A stretch of 64,000 nt of DNA from Candidatus Gastranaerophilales bacterium (lineage in GTDB: Bacteria; Cyanobacteriota; Vampirovibrionia; Gastranaerophilales; Gastranaerophilaceae): assembly GCA_944326685.1 (NCBI GenBank), contig CALVEV010000005.1, positions 53,095 to 117,094 on the forward strand. Direction: 5' to 3'. Below the pieces are notes generated by a model, which was not told the origin of the DNA, did not search any database, and saw nothing but the letters and a program-made list of their open reading frames with translations. Every line of letters starts with the position of its first letter. The stretch's first letter is position 1. Shown one piece after another: positions 41,833-50,510 of the stretch. Position numbers and translations under genes: made by a program.

Positions 41833-43032
41833 ATGATACAGTATGAAGAAGCTATTAATTTACTCACTTCAAAAGGTAAATTTTTTATTGATTTAGGTTT
41901 AGATAGAACTAAAAAAGTATTATCTTTATTAGGCAATCCTCAAGAAAGTATTAAATGTATCCAAATAGCAGGTACAAATGGTAAGGGGTCTGTTGCTGCG
42001 ATTTTAAGTTCAATTTTAACTGCGGCTGGTTTTAAAACAGGGTTATATAAAAGTCCTCATATATTTGAATATACAGAAAGAATAAAAATTAATGATATTG
42101 ATATTTCAAAAGATGATTTTGCTAGGTATGTAAGTGAAGTTATTGAACTTGCAGATGAAAATGATATACACTTAACTGAGTTTGAAATTCTCACTGTTGC
42201 TATGTTCAAATATTTTTCAGACAATAATGTTGATGTTGCAATCTTAGAAACTGGTTTGGGTGGAAGATTGGATGCAACAAATGTTATTTCTAAAAATTTG
42301 TGTTCTATAATTACTCATATTGATTTAGACCATACCGAAAGACTTGGTGATACAAAAGATAAGATTGCTTATGAAAAGGCTGGAATTATTAAACCTGGTT
42401 GCCCTGTAATAACATCTGAACCTTATGAGCCTATTAAGGATAGAGCTGATGAATTAGATTCATTGTTTGTATTAACAACTCCATATGTTCAACCTCAATT
42501 TTTTAATTCATTATCTTTAAAAGGTGTTCATCAACAAGAAAATTTGGCTCTTGCTATAGAAGCAATAAGACTGTTATTTAAGAATATTGATGACAATACA
42601 ATAATAAAAGGTTTGATGCGAGTAAATCACATATGTCGATTTCAATATGTAAAAGATAAAAATTTAATTGTTGATGGTTCTCATAATCCTAATGGAATAA
42701 AAGTATTGAATGAAAATCTTAATATGTATTTCCCTGATACTAAAAAAAGATTTATATTTGGGTGTTTGAAAACAAAAGATTATCGTAAAATGGTTGATTT
42801 ATTATTTGATTTTGATAGATATGAAGATAATCCACCAGAAATTTATTTTTATAAATTTAACTCAGATAATGCTTGTCCTGTTGATGTGTTACAAGATATT
42901 TGTATTTATTATTCAAAAGAATTAAAATCTATTGATGATATCGAATTTTCTGATGATGTATTAACAATAATTTGTGGCTCTTTTTATATGCTTAATGAGC
43001 TTATTCAAAAAGATTGGGTAATTAAAAGATAA
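41833..43032 (+). CDS. folC: Folylpolyglutamate synthase / dihydrofolate synthase
   Basis: Mur-ligase-family enzyme that adds glutamate to dihydropteroate and to folates using ATP. The P-loop is GTNGKGS (47-53); YKSPHIFEYTERI is the folate-binding motif, ILETGLGGRLDATN and THIDLDHTERLGDT the central ones, and VDGSHNPNG the C-terminal-domain motif. At 399 residues it is slightly short but complete. The start lies two bases after the kinase stop, so it is read from the same mRNA, an unusual pairing. With folK it supports de novo folate synthesis. There is no obvious rightward terminator after it; the T-run hairpin just beyond works for the opposite strand. Confidence 0.93.
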   Translation: MIQYEEAINLLTSKGKFFIDLGLDRTKKVLSLLGNPQESIKCIQIAGTNGKGSVAAILSSILTAAGFKTGLYKSPHIFEYTERIKINDIDISKDDFARYVSEVIELADENDIHLTEFEILTVAMFKYFSDNNVDVAILETGLGGRLDATNVISKNLCSIITHIDLDHTERLGDTKDKIAYEKAGIIKPGCPVITSEPYEPIKDRADELDSLFVLTTPYVQPQFFNSLSLKGVHQQENLALAIEAIRLLFKNIDDNTIIKGLMRVNHICRFQYVKDKNLIVDGSHNPNGIKVLNENLNMYFPDTKKRFIFGCLKTKDYRKMVDLLFDFDRYEDNPPEIYFYKFNSDNACPVDVLQDICIYYSKELKSIDDIEFSDDVLTIICGSFYMLNELIQKDWVIKR

Positions 43033-43051
43033 TAATTTATAGTCAGTTTGT

Positions 43052-43077
43052 AAAAAAAAAGACTGTCATTGACAGCC
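43052..43077 (-). terminator. Leftward intrinsic terminator
   Basis: On the minus strand a short stem (CTGTC paired with GACAG, loop of three) is followed by nine Ts. It lies 169 bases beyond the stop of the leftward gene at 43246 and faces the folC end. Confidence 0.55.
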
Positions 43078-43245
43078 TAACAACTATTACAATTTCATAT
43101 AGATACTTGTTTTTTAATTATTATTTATATAAACGATAAAAATAATTAATATCCCTTGATTAAATCTTACTATTTTAGTATATATCTTTGATGTATACTT
43201 TGTCTATAAAAAAATATAATTTGTTACAAAAGTTTATCAATTTTT

Positions 43246-43824
43246 TTAGCTTTGAAAATACTTGTTTGTTTGATAAATTAACCAGCTATCACTTCTAAAA
43301 TGACCATAGTTATTTTTATTAAGATATTTTTTTGATTCCTTAGTATTTTTTTGTAGCCAGTCGTTTAAAATTTCGATAGCTTTTTTTATGAATAGTGTTC
43401 CATATTTATAATTAAGTTTTGCAATTTGTTCCTCTGTGAGGTTAACATATGGAGCATTTGTTAGCTTAAGACTTTTTTTTATTGGTATTTTTTTTCGTCC
43501 TCTTCTTTCCCTATTTATAATGGATTTAATATCAATATTTTTTTCAAGTAAATGCTTTGACCAAAATAATTGATTATTTTGTGAAAATAGTGATATCCCA
43601 TTTTTATCGTATATTATAGTACATTCATCTATAAAACTTTTTAAAATAAAATATTTGATTTTTAATTTCCTGGCTAAAGTTTTTAATTTGTTTAGTTTAT
43701 AAGTAAGATTATTATTTTGCAATTCTTCAATAATTGCATAGTAGTATCCTAATGCTGAATATCCGAATTTTGTATATAATTTATTAAAGTTTTCTTCTGA
43801 GATATCAGGTATATTGTTTTTCAT
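43246..43824 (-). CDS. Phage/plasmid-type protein, DUF4373 (Lin1244-like) N-terminal resemblance
   Basis: 192 residues. The N-terminal half (FNKLYTKFGYSALGYYYAII, then LSLFSQNNQLFWS-like text near 75-95) follows the pattern of the Lin1244/Lin1753 N-terminal domain of phage replication-associated proteins: a yG..gyg.y..l opening and a late glf.......s..i element. A basic linker RERRGRKKIPIKK (about 103-116) follows, and the C-terminal part (YLNKNNYGHFRSDSWLIYQ) resembles the tail found in such phage proteins. AAGGGAAAA precedes the ATG. It reads left, away from the S24 repressor, after a 69-residue gene. This is pattern recognition only and it could be another DNA-binding protein. It looks like part of a small mobile remnant. 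Confidence 0.6.
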   Translation of the reverse strand: MKNNIPDISEENFNKLYTKFGYSALGYYYAIIEELQNNNLTYKLNKLKTLARKLKIKYFILKSFIDECTIIYDKNGISLFSQNNQLFWSKHLLEKNIDIKSIINRERRGRKKIPIKKSLKLTNAPYVNLTEEQIAKLNYKYGTLFIKKAIEILNDWLQKNTKESKKYLNKNNYGHFRSDSWLIYQTNKYFQS

Positions 43825-43878
43825 TTTAAATTTTCCCTTTTTAATCTATTTTAGATAAATTTTTGTTAAAAATTGTCT

Positions 43879-44088
43879 CTATAATTTTATTTTATTCAAT
43901 ATCTCATCTAGAATATTTAGTTTTCTTGCTTTTTTTATGATAATAAGAGCAATTGTTTCTGCTTGATTATCAGTAATTATGTAGTTTTCCTTTTTAAGGC
44001 ATTGAATTACAATCCAAGGTTTAAGTTTTTCAGTAAAAACGTATAATTTTTTTTCATTACAATTTTTTTTTCTTCCTTTTAACAACAT
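43879..44088 (-). CDS. Small basic protein next to the S24 repressor
   Basis: A 69-residue basic protein (KGRKKNCNEKK near the start) with a helical C-terminus (NQAETIALIIIKKARKLNIL). AGGGGAGAG about eight bases before the ATG is a strong ribosome-binding site, which supports coding. It is the first leftward gene after the operator region and precedes the DUF4373-like gene by 54 bases, so the two should be co-transcribed. Its divergent position opposite an XRE/S24 repressor is the position of a phage early gene. No family is recognised. Confidence 0.6.
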   Translation of the reverse strand: MLLKGRKKNCNEKKLYVFTEKLKPWIVIQCLKKENYIITDNQAETIALIIIKKARKLNILDEILNKIKL

Positions 44089-44119
44089 AATAATACTCTC
44101 CCCTAATTTTATAATAAGC

Positions 44120-44204
44120 TTGACATTTACATTTGTATATTATAATGTAAACTAATGAAATACATTTGTAAGATTATAGTAAACTAATATTTTACAAATG
44201 TCAA
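44120..44204. promoter_or_regulatory. Operator region with three ACATTTGTA sites and opposed promoters
   Basis: ACATTTGTA occurs at 44129-44137 and 44162-44170 and inverted at 44193-44201. Each of the first two is followed by a similar ATTATA..GTAAACTAAT stretch, making an imperfect 28-base direct repeat. Rightward, TTGACA (44120-44125) and TATAAT (44141-44146) are spaced 15 bases. Leftward, TTGACA (44199-44204) and TACTAT (44176-44181) are spaced 17 bases. Sites overlap both promoters, as expected for an autoregulated repressor switch. Binding by the adjacent S24 protein is inferred. Confidence 0.65.
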
Positions 44205-44232
44205 TATTTATTTTACAAAAAAGGTTCTAAAT

Positions 44233-44850
44233 ATGAAAATTAAAAATTTAACCATGTTGTTGACCACTGCTTTAGGTGAGCCAGTTAATCAAACAATGAT
44301 TGCAAATAGTTTAGGTATAACTCGTCAGACCATTAGTAATCGGATAAAAAATGATAGTGAGCTGACAGTGTCAGAATTAGCTAAAATTGAAAAATATTTT
44401 AATGTAAATATTACAAATCAAGTAAGAGGTGTATCATCTAATGATATATTAATAGATTATTATCCTGATGTATTTGCAAGTTGTGGTAGTGGTTCAATCG
44501 TATTTTCAGAAGATAAAGAAATAATAAGTATGCCTCAGATGTTATTTTCACATTATTCCAGAGGTAAAAAATATTCTATGATTTGTGCAAGAGGTGACAG
44601 TATGGAGCCTTTTATAAATGATGGTGATAAATTACTAGTTGAACATTGTAATGGCGAACAAATTATAGATAATAAGGTTTATGTTTTTTGTTATAAAAAT
44701 GAATTTTTTGTAAAAAGGCTTTCAAAAAATGTTGATGAGTTAATAGTTAAGTCTGATAATAAGACTTATAGTGATAGAATATTAAGTTGTACCGATTTGA
44801 ACGATGTTAGCATAATTGGACTTGTTACAAGTGTTGTGAGAATATTGTAA
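44233..44850 (+). CDS. XRE-type repressor with S24 (LexA/CI) peptidase domain
   Basis: 205 residues. The N-terminal helix-turn-helix (about 16-52, QTMIANSLGITRQTISNRI) is XRE-like. The C-terminal S24 domain has the nucleophile Ser in ARGDSMEPFINDGD (near 117-130) and the general-base Lys in FFVKRL (near 155), the Ser-Lys pair of LexA and CI proteins that self-cleave with RecA-ssDNA. A possible Ala/Cys-Gly cleavage site is ASCGSGS near 77-83. AAAGGTT lies before the ATG. Three ACATTTGTA sites and opposed promoters are directly upstream. The stop overlaps the start of the YggU-like gene (TAATG), so a host gene is read with it. It could be a LexA equivalent or a prophage repressor; the opposing phage-like genes favour the second. 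Confidence 0.85.
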   Translation: MKIKNLTMLLTTALGEPVNQTMIANSLGITRQTISNRIKNDSELTVSELAKIEKYFNVNITNQVRGVSSNDILIDYYPDVFASCGSGSIVFSEDKEIISMPQMLFSHYSRGKKYSMICARGDSMEPFINDGDKLLVEHCNGEQIIDNKVYVFCYKNEFFVKRLSKNVDELIVKSDNKTYSDRILSCTDLNDVSIIGLVTSVVRIL

Positions 44851-45143
44851 TGACTGCTTTTTTATATAAAGATGATTGTGTAATTGTTGATATAAAAGTT
44901 GTTCCTAATTCTTCTAAAAATGAAATAATCAAAGATGGAGAACGAATTAGGGTTAAAATTACAGCGCCACCTGTTGATAACAAGGCAAATAAATTTATTA
45001 TTGAATATTTTTCTAAGCAATTAAGAATTCCTAAAAGTAATATAAAAATTATAAAGGGAGAATTATCGAGAGAAAAAACAGTGAAATTTATAGAAATTTC
45101 ACCAGATAAAAAGAAATTAATTGATGAGCTTTTTGGTCAGTAG
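44850..45143 (+). CDS. YggU/DUF167 family protein
   Basis: Small conserved protein of 97 residues. The family pattern is clear: VKVVPNSSKNEI near residue 14, then RVKITAPPVDNKANKFIIEYFSK (by position 30-52) with the APPvdnkAN core, and a final IKGELSREKTVKF. The function of the family is not established. The ATG overlaps the stop of the S24 repressor (TAATG), which means coupled translation from the repressor promoter. Common elsewhere as a solitary housekeeping gene, so its coupling to a repressor is notable. Confidence 0.87.
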   Translation: MTAFLYKDDCVIVDIKVVPNSSKNEIIKDGERIRVKITAPPVDNKANKFIIEYFSKQLRIPKSNIKIIKGELSREKTVKFIEISPDKKKLIDELFGQ

Positions 45144-45149
45144 TTTTTC

Positions 45150-45178
45150 TTGCCAAGTGGTCTTTATGATAATATAAT
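45150..45178 (+). promoter_or_regulatory. Promoter of the second zinc-ribbon giant, leaderless arrangement
   Basis: TTGCCA (45150-45155), a 17-base spacer and TATAAT (45173-45178) are followed by six bases and the ATG at 45185. No Shine-Dalgarno is present. Confidence 0.75.
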
Positions 45179-45184
45179 ACGTAT

Positions 45185-48100
45185 ATGGAATGTCCTAGAT
45201 GTAATAATGAAGTAAGTGAACATGACAAAGTTTGTCCGCATTGTAAGAAAGTTCTTTTATTAGAATGTCCAATATGCCACAAACTTAGTCGTACTCCTTT
45301 GTGTCCGGAATGTGGCTTTGTTATAATTAGTAAATGTCATAATTGTGGACAATTAAATAAAACTATAAATGGGACTTGTAAAAAGTGTGGTTTCAGTACT
45401 TATAAGAGTATTTCTATGAACGAGGCTGAAACTGATGAGTTTGCCTGTTTAGCTATTACTTTCCCAAATTTAGATGATTTGAGGCCAGCTTTAAAGAATA
45501 AGCAAATATTTAATAAGTTTTACAAAAAATTAAAAAGTTTTATTTTTAACTATGCAAATCAACAAGATAATAGAGCACAGCTTATTGAGAATAATTTTAT
45601 AATTAAATATTATAAAGAGTTTTCTATGTCTAGTTCAGTCAATAAGGCTGTTAAGTCTGCAATTGAGTTAATGGATAAGGTCGCAGCAATAAGTTATAAG
45701 TTCAAAAAGGCAAAAGGTGTAAAACTTGCTTGTAAAATGACCATATTAAAAAGAACATTAGATAATGATAATGAATCTTTTAATACAGGGTTGAATATAA
45801 AACTAATAAATACAGATAACAAAAAAGAAGATTATGCAGATGGACTTCAATTAATTACAGATCAATATATTAATAGTATTATATCTAGGCAGTATAAATT
45901 AGAGATGATTTATTCATCTCAGGTAAATGATGAACTTTTAGAGTTTTATGAATTCCCTATAAAGGATCAGTTAACTCCAATATTTGATGAGGAAGAGGAA
46001 GAAAAATCTAATATTCTTACAAAACCTAAGGATTTACCTAAAATTTCTGATTTAACAGAAGAAGAAGATGTTATTGATTTATATGCAGATAAAGCTATCG
46101 ATATCTCAACCAAGTGTGAATTTGCAAAGATTCAAGGTATTGATATCCCTCAGAAAATTCGTAATATATTAGCAAATGATAGTTTTATTGCAATTAAATC
46201 TTCTCCGAAATTGTCAGTATCATCTCAGGTTATAAAGTCTGTATTATCCGCTACAAATAAAAATATACTACATGTCGTATGTACGGATGGTTTTGTATAT
46301 GATCCATATGCTTGTTTTAAGGAATTGATTGCATCTTATTTGAGTATTGATACTAAGCTTGCTAATTTAGATAATCTTTCAAGAAAAAAGATTTCCTCTT
46401 TTGATAAAAACGATTGTGTTTATAATCTTCTTATACATGCATCTATGAAGGATATTGATCCTAAGGATGCATTACAACTTTATATGGAAATTTTCTTTAA
46501 TTTTATAGAAATTCAAAAAGGTTCAATAATTTTTATAGAAAATTTTGATTTAATTGATGAAACTTCACTCGAGATTATCATGAGTTTAATTGATAATTTT
46601 GAAAATTTGGGGATTTCTTTTGTCGTAACAGTTCCTGAAACATATTTTGTTCATCAAGATATAAATTCATTATTATATATGGATGTTTATCATGAAATTA
46701 CTGTAATAAAGACTGATTTTGATAGATTATTAGAGACAATTGATGAGGATATTTCAGAAGTTCAAGATTCTTTTTATTTTGATAAAATCAAAGAATTATC
46801 ACAAGGTAGCACATTATATTTTGAGCAGGCTATTGAGTATTTAAAAGATAAAAATATTCTTGTATCGCACGAGGGAAAATTAAGAATTAGTTCAGAAAAA
46901 ACTATTATATTTCCTACAACATTAGAACAGCTTTTAATTAAAAGATTTGAGACCCTTGATGAAAATGCTTGTTTTGTTCTTGCTTATGCTGCATTCTTAG
47001 GCAATAACATGATTATTGGAATATTAAATGATTTAGCTATTGATAAGTTAAATGAAGCTTTAAATTCTTTAAAAGAAAAGAGGTTTATTACAGCTAAGGA
47101 TTTCATTATTGAGGTTGAAAATTATAGAATTTTGCAAAAATGTATAAAAGAATTTTTATCAGAAGATTTGGTTAAACTTATAACTTCAAATATTTTTGAA
47201 AAACTACATGCTAAAACTCTTGATGTAATTAAATCTTTAGGTTTATTGACAGAATCTTTGCCTACTATTTATGAATTATCAAAATATGCAATATCTCATG
47301 GAGATTTTAATGCTTATTTAAGAAATTGTAAGCGTTTTTTAAGTTTGGTTTCAAAAATGCCAGCAAAAACTTTATTGCCAGAATTAAAAGAAGCAAAGGA
47401 AGATATTTATAATACATTAAGTAAATATATTAATAAATATCCATCTCATAAAATATATGCAATTGCAAAGGTTATTTTTGATGCTTGTATGCGTAAAAAA
47501 GATGATTTAATGATTATGAATACATCTTCATTAATGTTAGATTCTGCGTTGATGGGTGAAAACTATATTTTAGCTCAACAAAGCTTGCATCATGTTTTAA
47601 TTCGTATGTTAAATCCGGCATTATCAGAGGGTAATGGAAATATTAAATCGAAATACTTCTTTTATTCTTGTATAAATGTAAAGATTTTATTTAATGCTGG
47701 TCGCTTTCAACAATGTATTGAGGTTTTAGATAAGATTATAGGCTCTATTAATCAGGATTTATTTATAGAATTGGGTAGAAGTAATGTTTCTAGAGATGCA
47801 TTTGTAAACTATTTTATGGAAATCTTAATTTATGGCGCATTAGCTAGGGTTATAGTTTGTGATAATTCTTTGGAGAAATTTTTTGAACGAATAAATTATA
47901 TGTTTTCTGAAGATGTTCCTGGAAAACAATTAATATTACAATTAAAAAAATTATTCCATAATGAGGAATTTGAATATAATGAAACTATTGATGATATCAG
48001 TCCAATTTCTCAGCTTATAGGCTTGTTTATTTCTGCAATTAAGCAATTTAACGGTGATTTTAATGTTTTTGCGCAAAATATATATCAAGTAAAGCTAGTA

Positions 48101-48691
48101 GCAAGGACAATGAAAGAGCCTACTTGGAGTTTAGTTTGTGATTTATTAATTGCTTATTCATATCAAAAATTGGATTCTATTGATAAGGCTACTCATATAT
48201 TTAATGATGTATATTCAACTGCTCAAAAATCAGGAATGGGACTTATTTCTGCTATTGCAATATGGTTTAAAGCAAATTTAAAATATGACTTACATGAATA
48301 TGATAATGCTTCTAAACTTATTGGTGACAATATAGTCGCAATTTCAAGGACTTTGCCAGATGTTAAGGCTGTTTCAATATTGTCATATATATTACAGATT
48401 AATATAATAGTTTCGCAAAATGTACCAGATACTGATATCGAGCCTATTTTATATAAAATTAATTATGCTTGCGAAAGATATAATTTGCAGTATTTGCAAA
48501 AATTACTTATCAATTATGATGAATATATAGAACGTTATAAGCAGGCTCATACTCAAATGAAAGAAGAAGAGTTATTGCAGGCTGCTACAAGTGATGATAT
48601 AGAAAATATTACTAATAAAAATACTAATGAAGGTAACATTGTTGATTCAAATAATAGCGATTCAATAAAAGAGAACAGTGAAGTAAACTAA
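45185..48691 (+). CDS. Zinc-ribbon / cyclase-like / degenerate NTPase / TPR-like protein (paralogue of the gene at 15730)
   Basis: 1168 residues. Six CxxC pairs (Cys3/6, 17/20, 28/31, 40/43, 51/54, 65/68) make three zinc ribbons. Residues 83-270 have the layout of a class III nucleotide cyclase homology domain (ACLAITFPNLDDL opening, GLQLITDQYINSII late), but the metal-binding Asp pair and substrate residues are not evident. Residues 325-560 match the ATPase-like region of the paralogue: the P-loop position reads IKSSPKLSVSS with no Gly-Lys, and the Walker B-like strand is SIIFIENFDLIDE. The rest is helical and TPR-like, with an Asn/Ser-rich tail. Both enzymatic modules therefore look inactive. 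It leads a group with glgA and mrnC and has a leaderless-type promoter. A scaffold or sensor role is inferred. Confidence 0.75.
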   Translation: MECPRCNNEVSEHDKVCPHCKKVLLLECPICHKLSRTPLCPECGFVIISKCHNCGQLNKTINGTCKKCGFSTYKSISMNEAETDEFACLAITFPNLDDLRPALKNKQIFNKFYKKLKSFIFNYANQQDNRAQLIENNFIIKYYKEFSMSSSVNKAVKSAIELMDKVAAISYKFKKAKGVKLACKMTILKRTLDNDNESFNTGLNIKLINTDNKKEDYADGLQLITDQYINSIISRQYKLEMIYSSQVNDELLEFYEFPIKDQLTPIFDEEEEEKSNILTKPKDLPKISDLTEEEDVIDLYADKAIDISTKCEFAKIQGIDIPQKIRNILANDSFIAIKSSPKLSVSSQVIKSVLSATNKNILHVVCTDGFVYDPYACFKELIASYLSIDTKLANLDNLSRKKISSFDKNDCVYNLLIHASMKDIDPKDALQLYMEIFFNFIEIQKGSIIFIENFDLIDETSLEIIMSLIDNFENLGISFVVTVPETYFVHQDINSLLYMDVYHEITVIKTDFDRLLETIDEDISEVQDSFYFDKIKELSQGSTLYFEQAIEYLKDKNILVSHEGKLRISSEKTIIFPTTLEQLLIKRFETLDENACFVLAYAAFLGNNMIIGILNDLAIDKLNEALNSLKEKRFITAKDFIIEVENYRILQKCIKEFLSEDLVKLITSNIFEKLHAKTLDVIKSLGLLTESLPTIYELSKYAISHGDFNAYLRNCKRFLSLVSKMPAKTLLPELKEAKEDIYNTLSKYINKYPSHKIYAIAKVIFDACMRKKDDLMIMNTSSLMLDSALMGENYILAQQSLHHVLIRMLNPALSEGNGNIKSKYFFYSCINVKILFNAGRFQQCIEVLDKIIGSINQDLFIELGRSNVSRDAFVNYFMEILIYGALARVIVCDNSLEKFFERINYMFSEDVPGKQLILQLKKLFHNEEFEYNETIDDISPISQLIGLFISAIKQFNGDFNVFAQNIYQVKLVARTMKEPTWSLVCDLLIAYSYQKLDSIDKATHIFNDVYSTAQKSGMGLISAIAIWFKANLKYDLHEYDNASKLIGDNIVAISRTLPDVKAVSILSYILQINIIVSQNVPDTDIEPILYKINYACERYNLQYLQKLLINYDEYIERYKQAHTQMKEEELLQAATSDDIENITNKNTNEGNIVDSNNSDSIKENSEVN

Positions 48692-48702
48692 AGGAGATAT
48701 TC

Positions 48703-50145
48703 ATGAAAATTTTATTTGCTGCTGCAGAAGTTGCTCCATTTTCAAAAGCTGGTGGTCTTTCAGATGTCGTTGGAAGCTTGCCTAAATATTTGGAAAAAGA
48801 TGCTGAGATTGCAATTTTTACTCCTTTACACGGTTGTATTGATAAGGCTAAATATGGAATTAAAGAACTGGAAAATTCTGAGATGTGGATTACTTTTGGG
48901 TGTAAACCTCATAAGTTTAAATTGCATATGTGCAAACTCCCTGATACAAATATAAATGTATTTTTTGTTCAGAATGATTGGTATTTTTCTTGTTTCCAAG
49001 AAGTATATCCAAGATGGATGGATCCAGAATATGAGCATGAAAGATATATTGCATTTTCTTTAGCAACATTAGAATATGCAAAACAGTTGAATTTTAGAGC
49101 TGATATAATTCATTCAAATGATTGGCATACAGCAATGATTCCTTTGTATATAAAAGCTAATTATAAATTTGATGAATTTTGGTCAAAAGCTAAAAATGTA
49201 TTTGAAATTCATAACCTTGCATATCAAGGAGAATGGTTTGAAAGTGTATTAGATTTCTCTAATATGAGGAAGGATATCGTATTCAATGAGTGGGGTTGTG
49301 AACATTATGGTAAAGTTAATTGGATGAAGGGTGCAATAAATTATTCTGATAGAATTGTTGTAGTCTCTCCAAGATATGCTGAAGAAATTTTAACTGGTGA
49401 ATTTGGTGAAGGAATGGATTATACTTTGCGTGGTAAAACCGATAAGATTGTTGGGATATTGAATGGTATCGATTATAAAGTATTTAATCCAAAAACTGAT
49501 AAGAATTTATTTAAGAATTATGATGTAAATTCTCTTGAAGGAAAAGAAGAAAATAAAAAGAAAATTTTAGAATATTTTGGATTAGAGTATAATCCTGATA
49601 GACCATTGATAGCTTTAATTTCAAGATTAGTTCCTCAAAAAGGGATAGATTTAATAAGACAGGTAGAAAATGACTTAAGGAATTTACCTGCTGACTTTAT
49701 TTTCTTAGGTTCAGGTGATTCTCCTTATGAGAACTTATTCATATGGTTATCAAATAATACATCAAATATTAGAACTTATGTTGGTTATAAAGGAGATTTA
49801 GCAAATCAAATATATGCAGGTAGTGATTTCTTCTTGATGCCATCTAAGTTTGAACCTTGTGGTTTAAGTCAATTGATTGCAATGAGATATGGTTCATTGC
49901 CAATAGTAAGAGCAACAGGTGGTTTGGATAATACTGTTGTTGGTTATCCTTTAAATGATTCGACAGGATTTAAGTTCTGGAGATATGATGGTTGGGATAT
50001 GAAAGAGGCAATTAATTGTGCCATAGGAGTATATAAAGATAAATATACATTTAATGCAATGAGGAAATCTGCAATGAATTCTGATTTTAGTTGGAAGAAA
50101 AGTTCTGAGCAGTATTTAAATATGTATAGAGAGTTGGTAGGTTAA
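48703..50145 (+). CDS. glgA: Glycogen synthase (ADP-glucose, GT5)
   Basis: Starch/glycogen synthase that extends alpha-1,4-glucan from ADP-glucose. Lys15 in SKAGGLSDVVGSLP (14-27) is the signature N-terminal motif (KxGGL). HSNDWHTAMIP and VFEIHNLAYQGEW belong to the GT5 N-domain, and EPCGLSQLIAMRYG and RATGGLDNTV form the C-terminal nucleotide-sugar site with its catalytic glutamate. The 480 residues are the expected length. AAAGGAGAT precedes the ATG. It lies 11 bases after the zinc-ribbon giant and its stop overlaps the mrnC start (TAATG). No other glg genes are present. Confidence 0.95.
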   Translation: MKILFAAAEVAPFSKAGGLSDVVGSLPKYLEKDAEIAIFTPLHGCIDKAKYGIKELENSEMWITFGCKPHKFKLHMCKLPDTNINVFFVQNDWYFSCFQEVYPRWMDPEYEHERYIAFSLATLEYAKQLNFRADIIHSNDWHTAMIPLYIKANYKFDEFWSKAKNVFEIHNLAYQGEWFESVLDFSNMRKDIVFNEWGCEHYGKVNWMKGAINYSDRIVVVSPRYAEEILTGEFGEGMDYTLRGKTDKIVGILNGIDYKVFNPKTDKNLFKNYDVNSLEGKEENKKKILEYFGLEYNPDRPLIALISRLVPQKGIDLIRQVENDLRNLPADFIFLGSGDSPYENLFIWLSNNTSNIRTYVGYKGDLANQIYAGSDFFLMPSKFEPCGLSQLIAMRYGSLPIVRATGGLDNTVVGYPLNDSTGFKFWRYDGWDMKEAINCAIGVYKDKYTFNAMRKSAMNSDFSWKKSSEQYLNMYRELVG

Positions 50146-50510
50146 TGGAAGATATTTCATTAAGACATTATGCACATATAGGAGATGCGGTCTGGGAATT
50201 GTTTGTTAGAGAATATACAGTTTTCAAGTCTCCTAATATAAAATTAGTGCATAATTTTACAACTGATAGGGTTAGAGCAAGTTATCAAGCGGAATTGTTA
50301 AATTTAATTAATGATGAATTAACAGATGTTGAACAAGATTTAGCAAGGCGAGCAAGAAATGCATCTATTCCTGTTGGAAGACGTAACAATCAGACTGAGT
50401 ATCGACAATCTACTTCTTTTGAAGCTTTGATTGGATATTGGTATTTGAATGATAAACCTAGGTTAGAATATTTTCTTGATAAATTTAAAAAGTTGGAAGA
50501 GTTTATTTAA
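50145..50510 (+). CDS. mrnC: Mini-ribonuclease III
   Basis: Stand-alone RNase III catalytic domain without a dsRNA-binding domain, 121 residues, known in Firmicutes and cyanobacteria for maturing 23S rRNA. The catalytic acidic motif is YAHIGDAVWELFVREY (9-24); RRARNASI and TSFEALIGYWYL (the second acidic motif with Glu, near 92-103) complete the site. It overlaps glgA by one base, so it is translated from the same mRNA, and overlaps the convergent holB gene by eight bases. Confidence 0.93.
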   Translation: MEDISLRHYAHIGDAVWELFVREYTVFKSPNIKLVHNFTTDRVRASYQAELLNLINDELTDVEQDLARRARNASIPVGRRNNQTEYRQSTSFEALIGYWYLNDKPRLEYFLDKFKKLEEFI

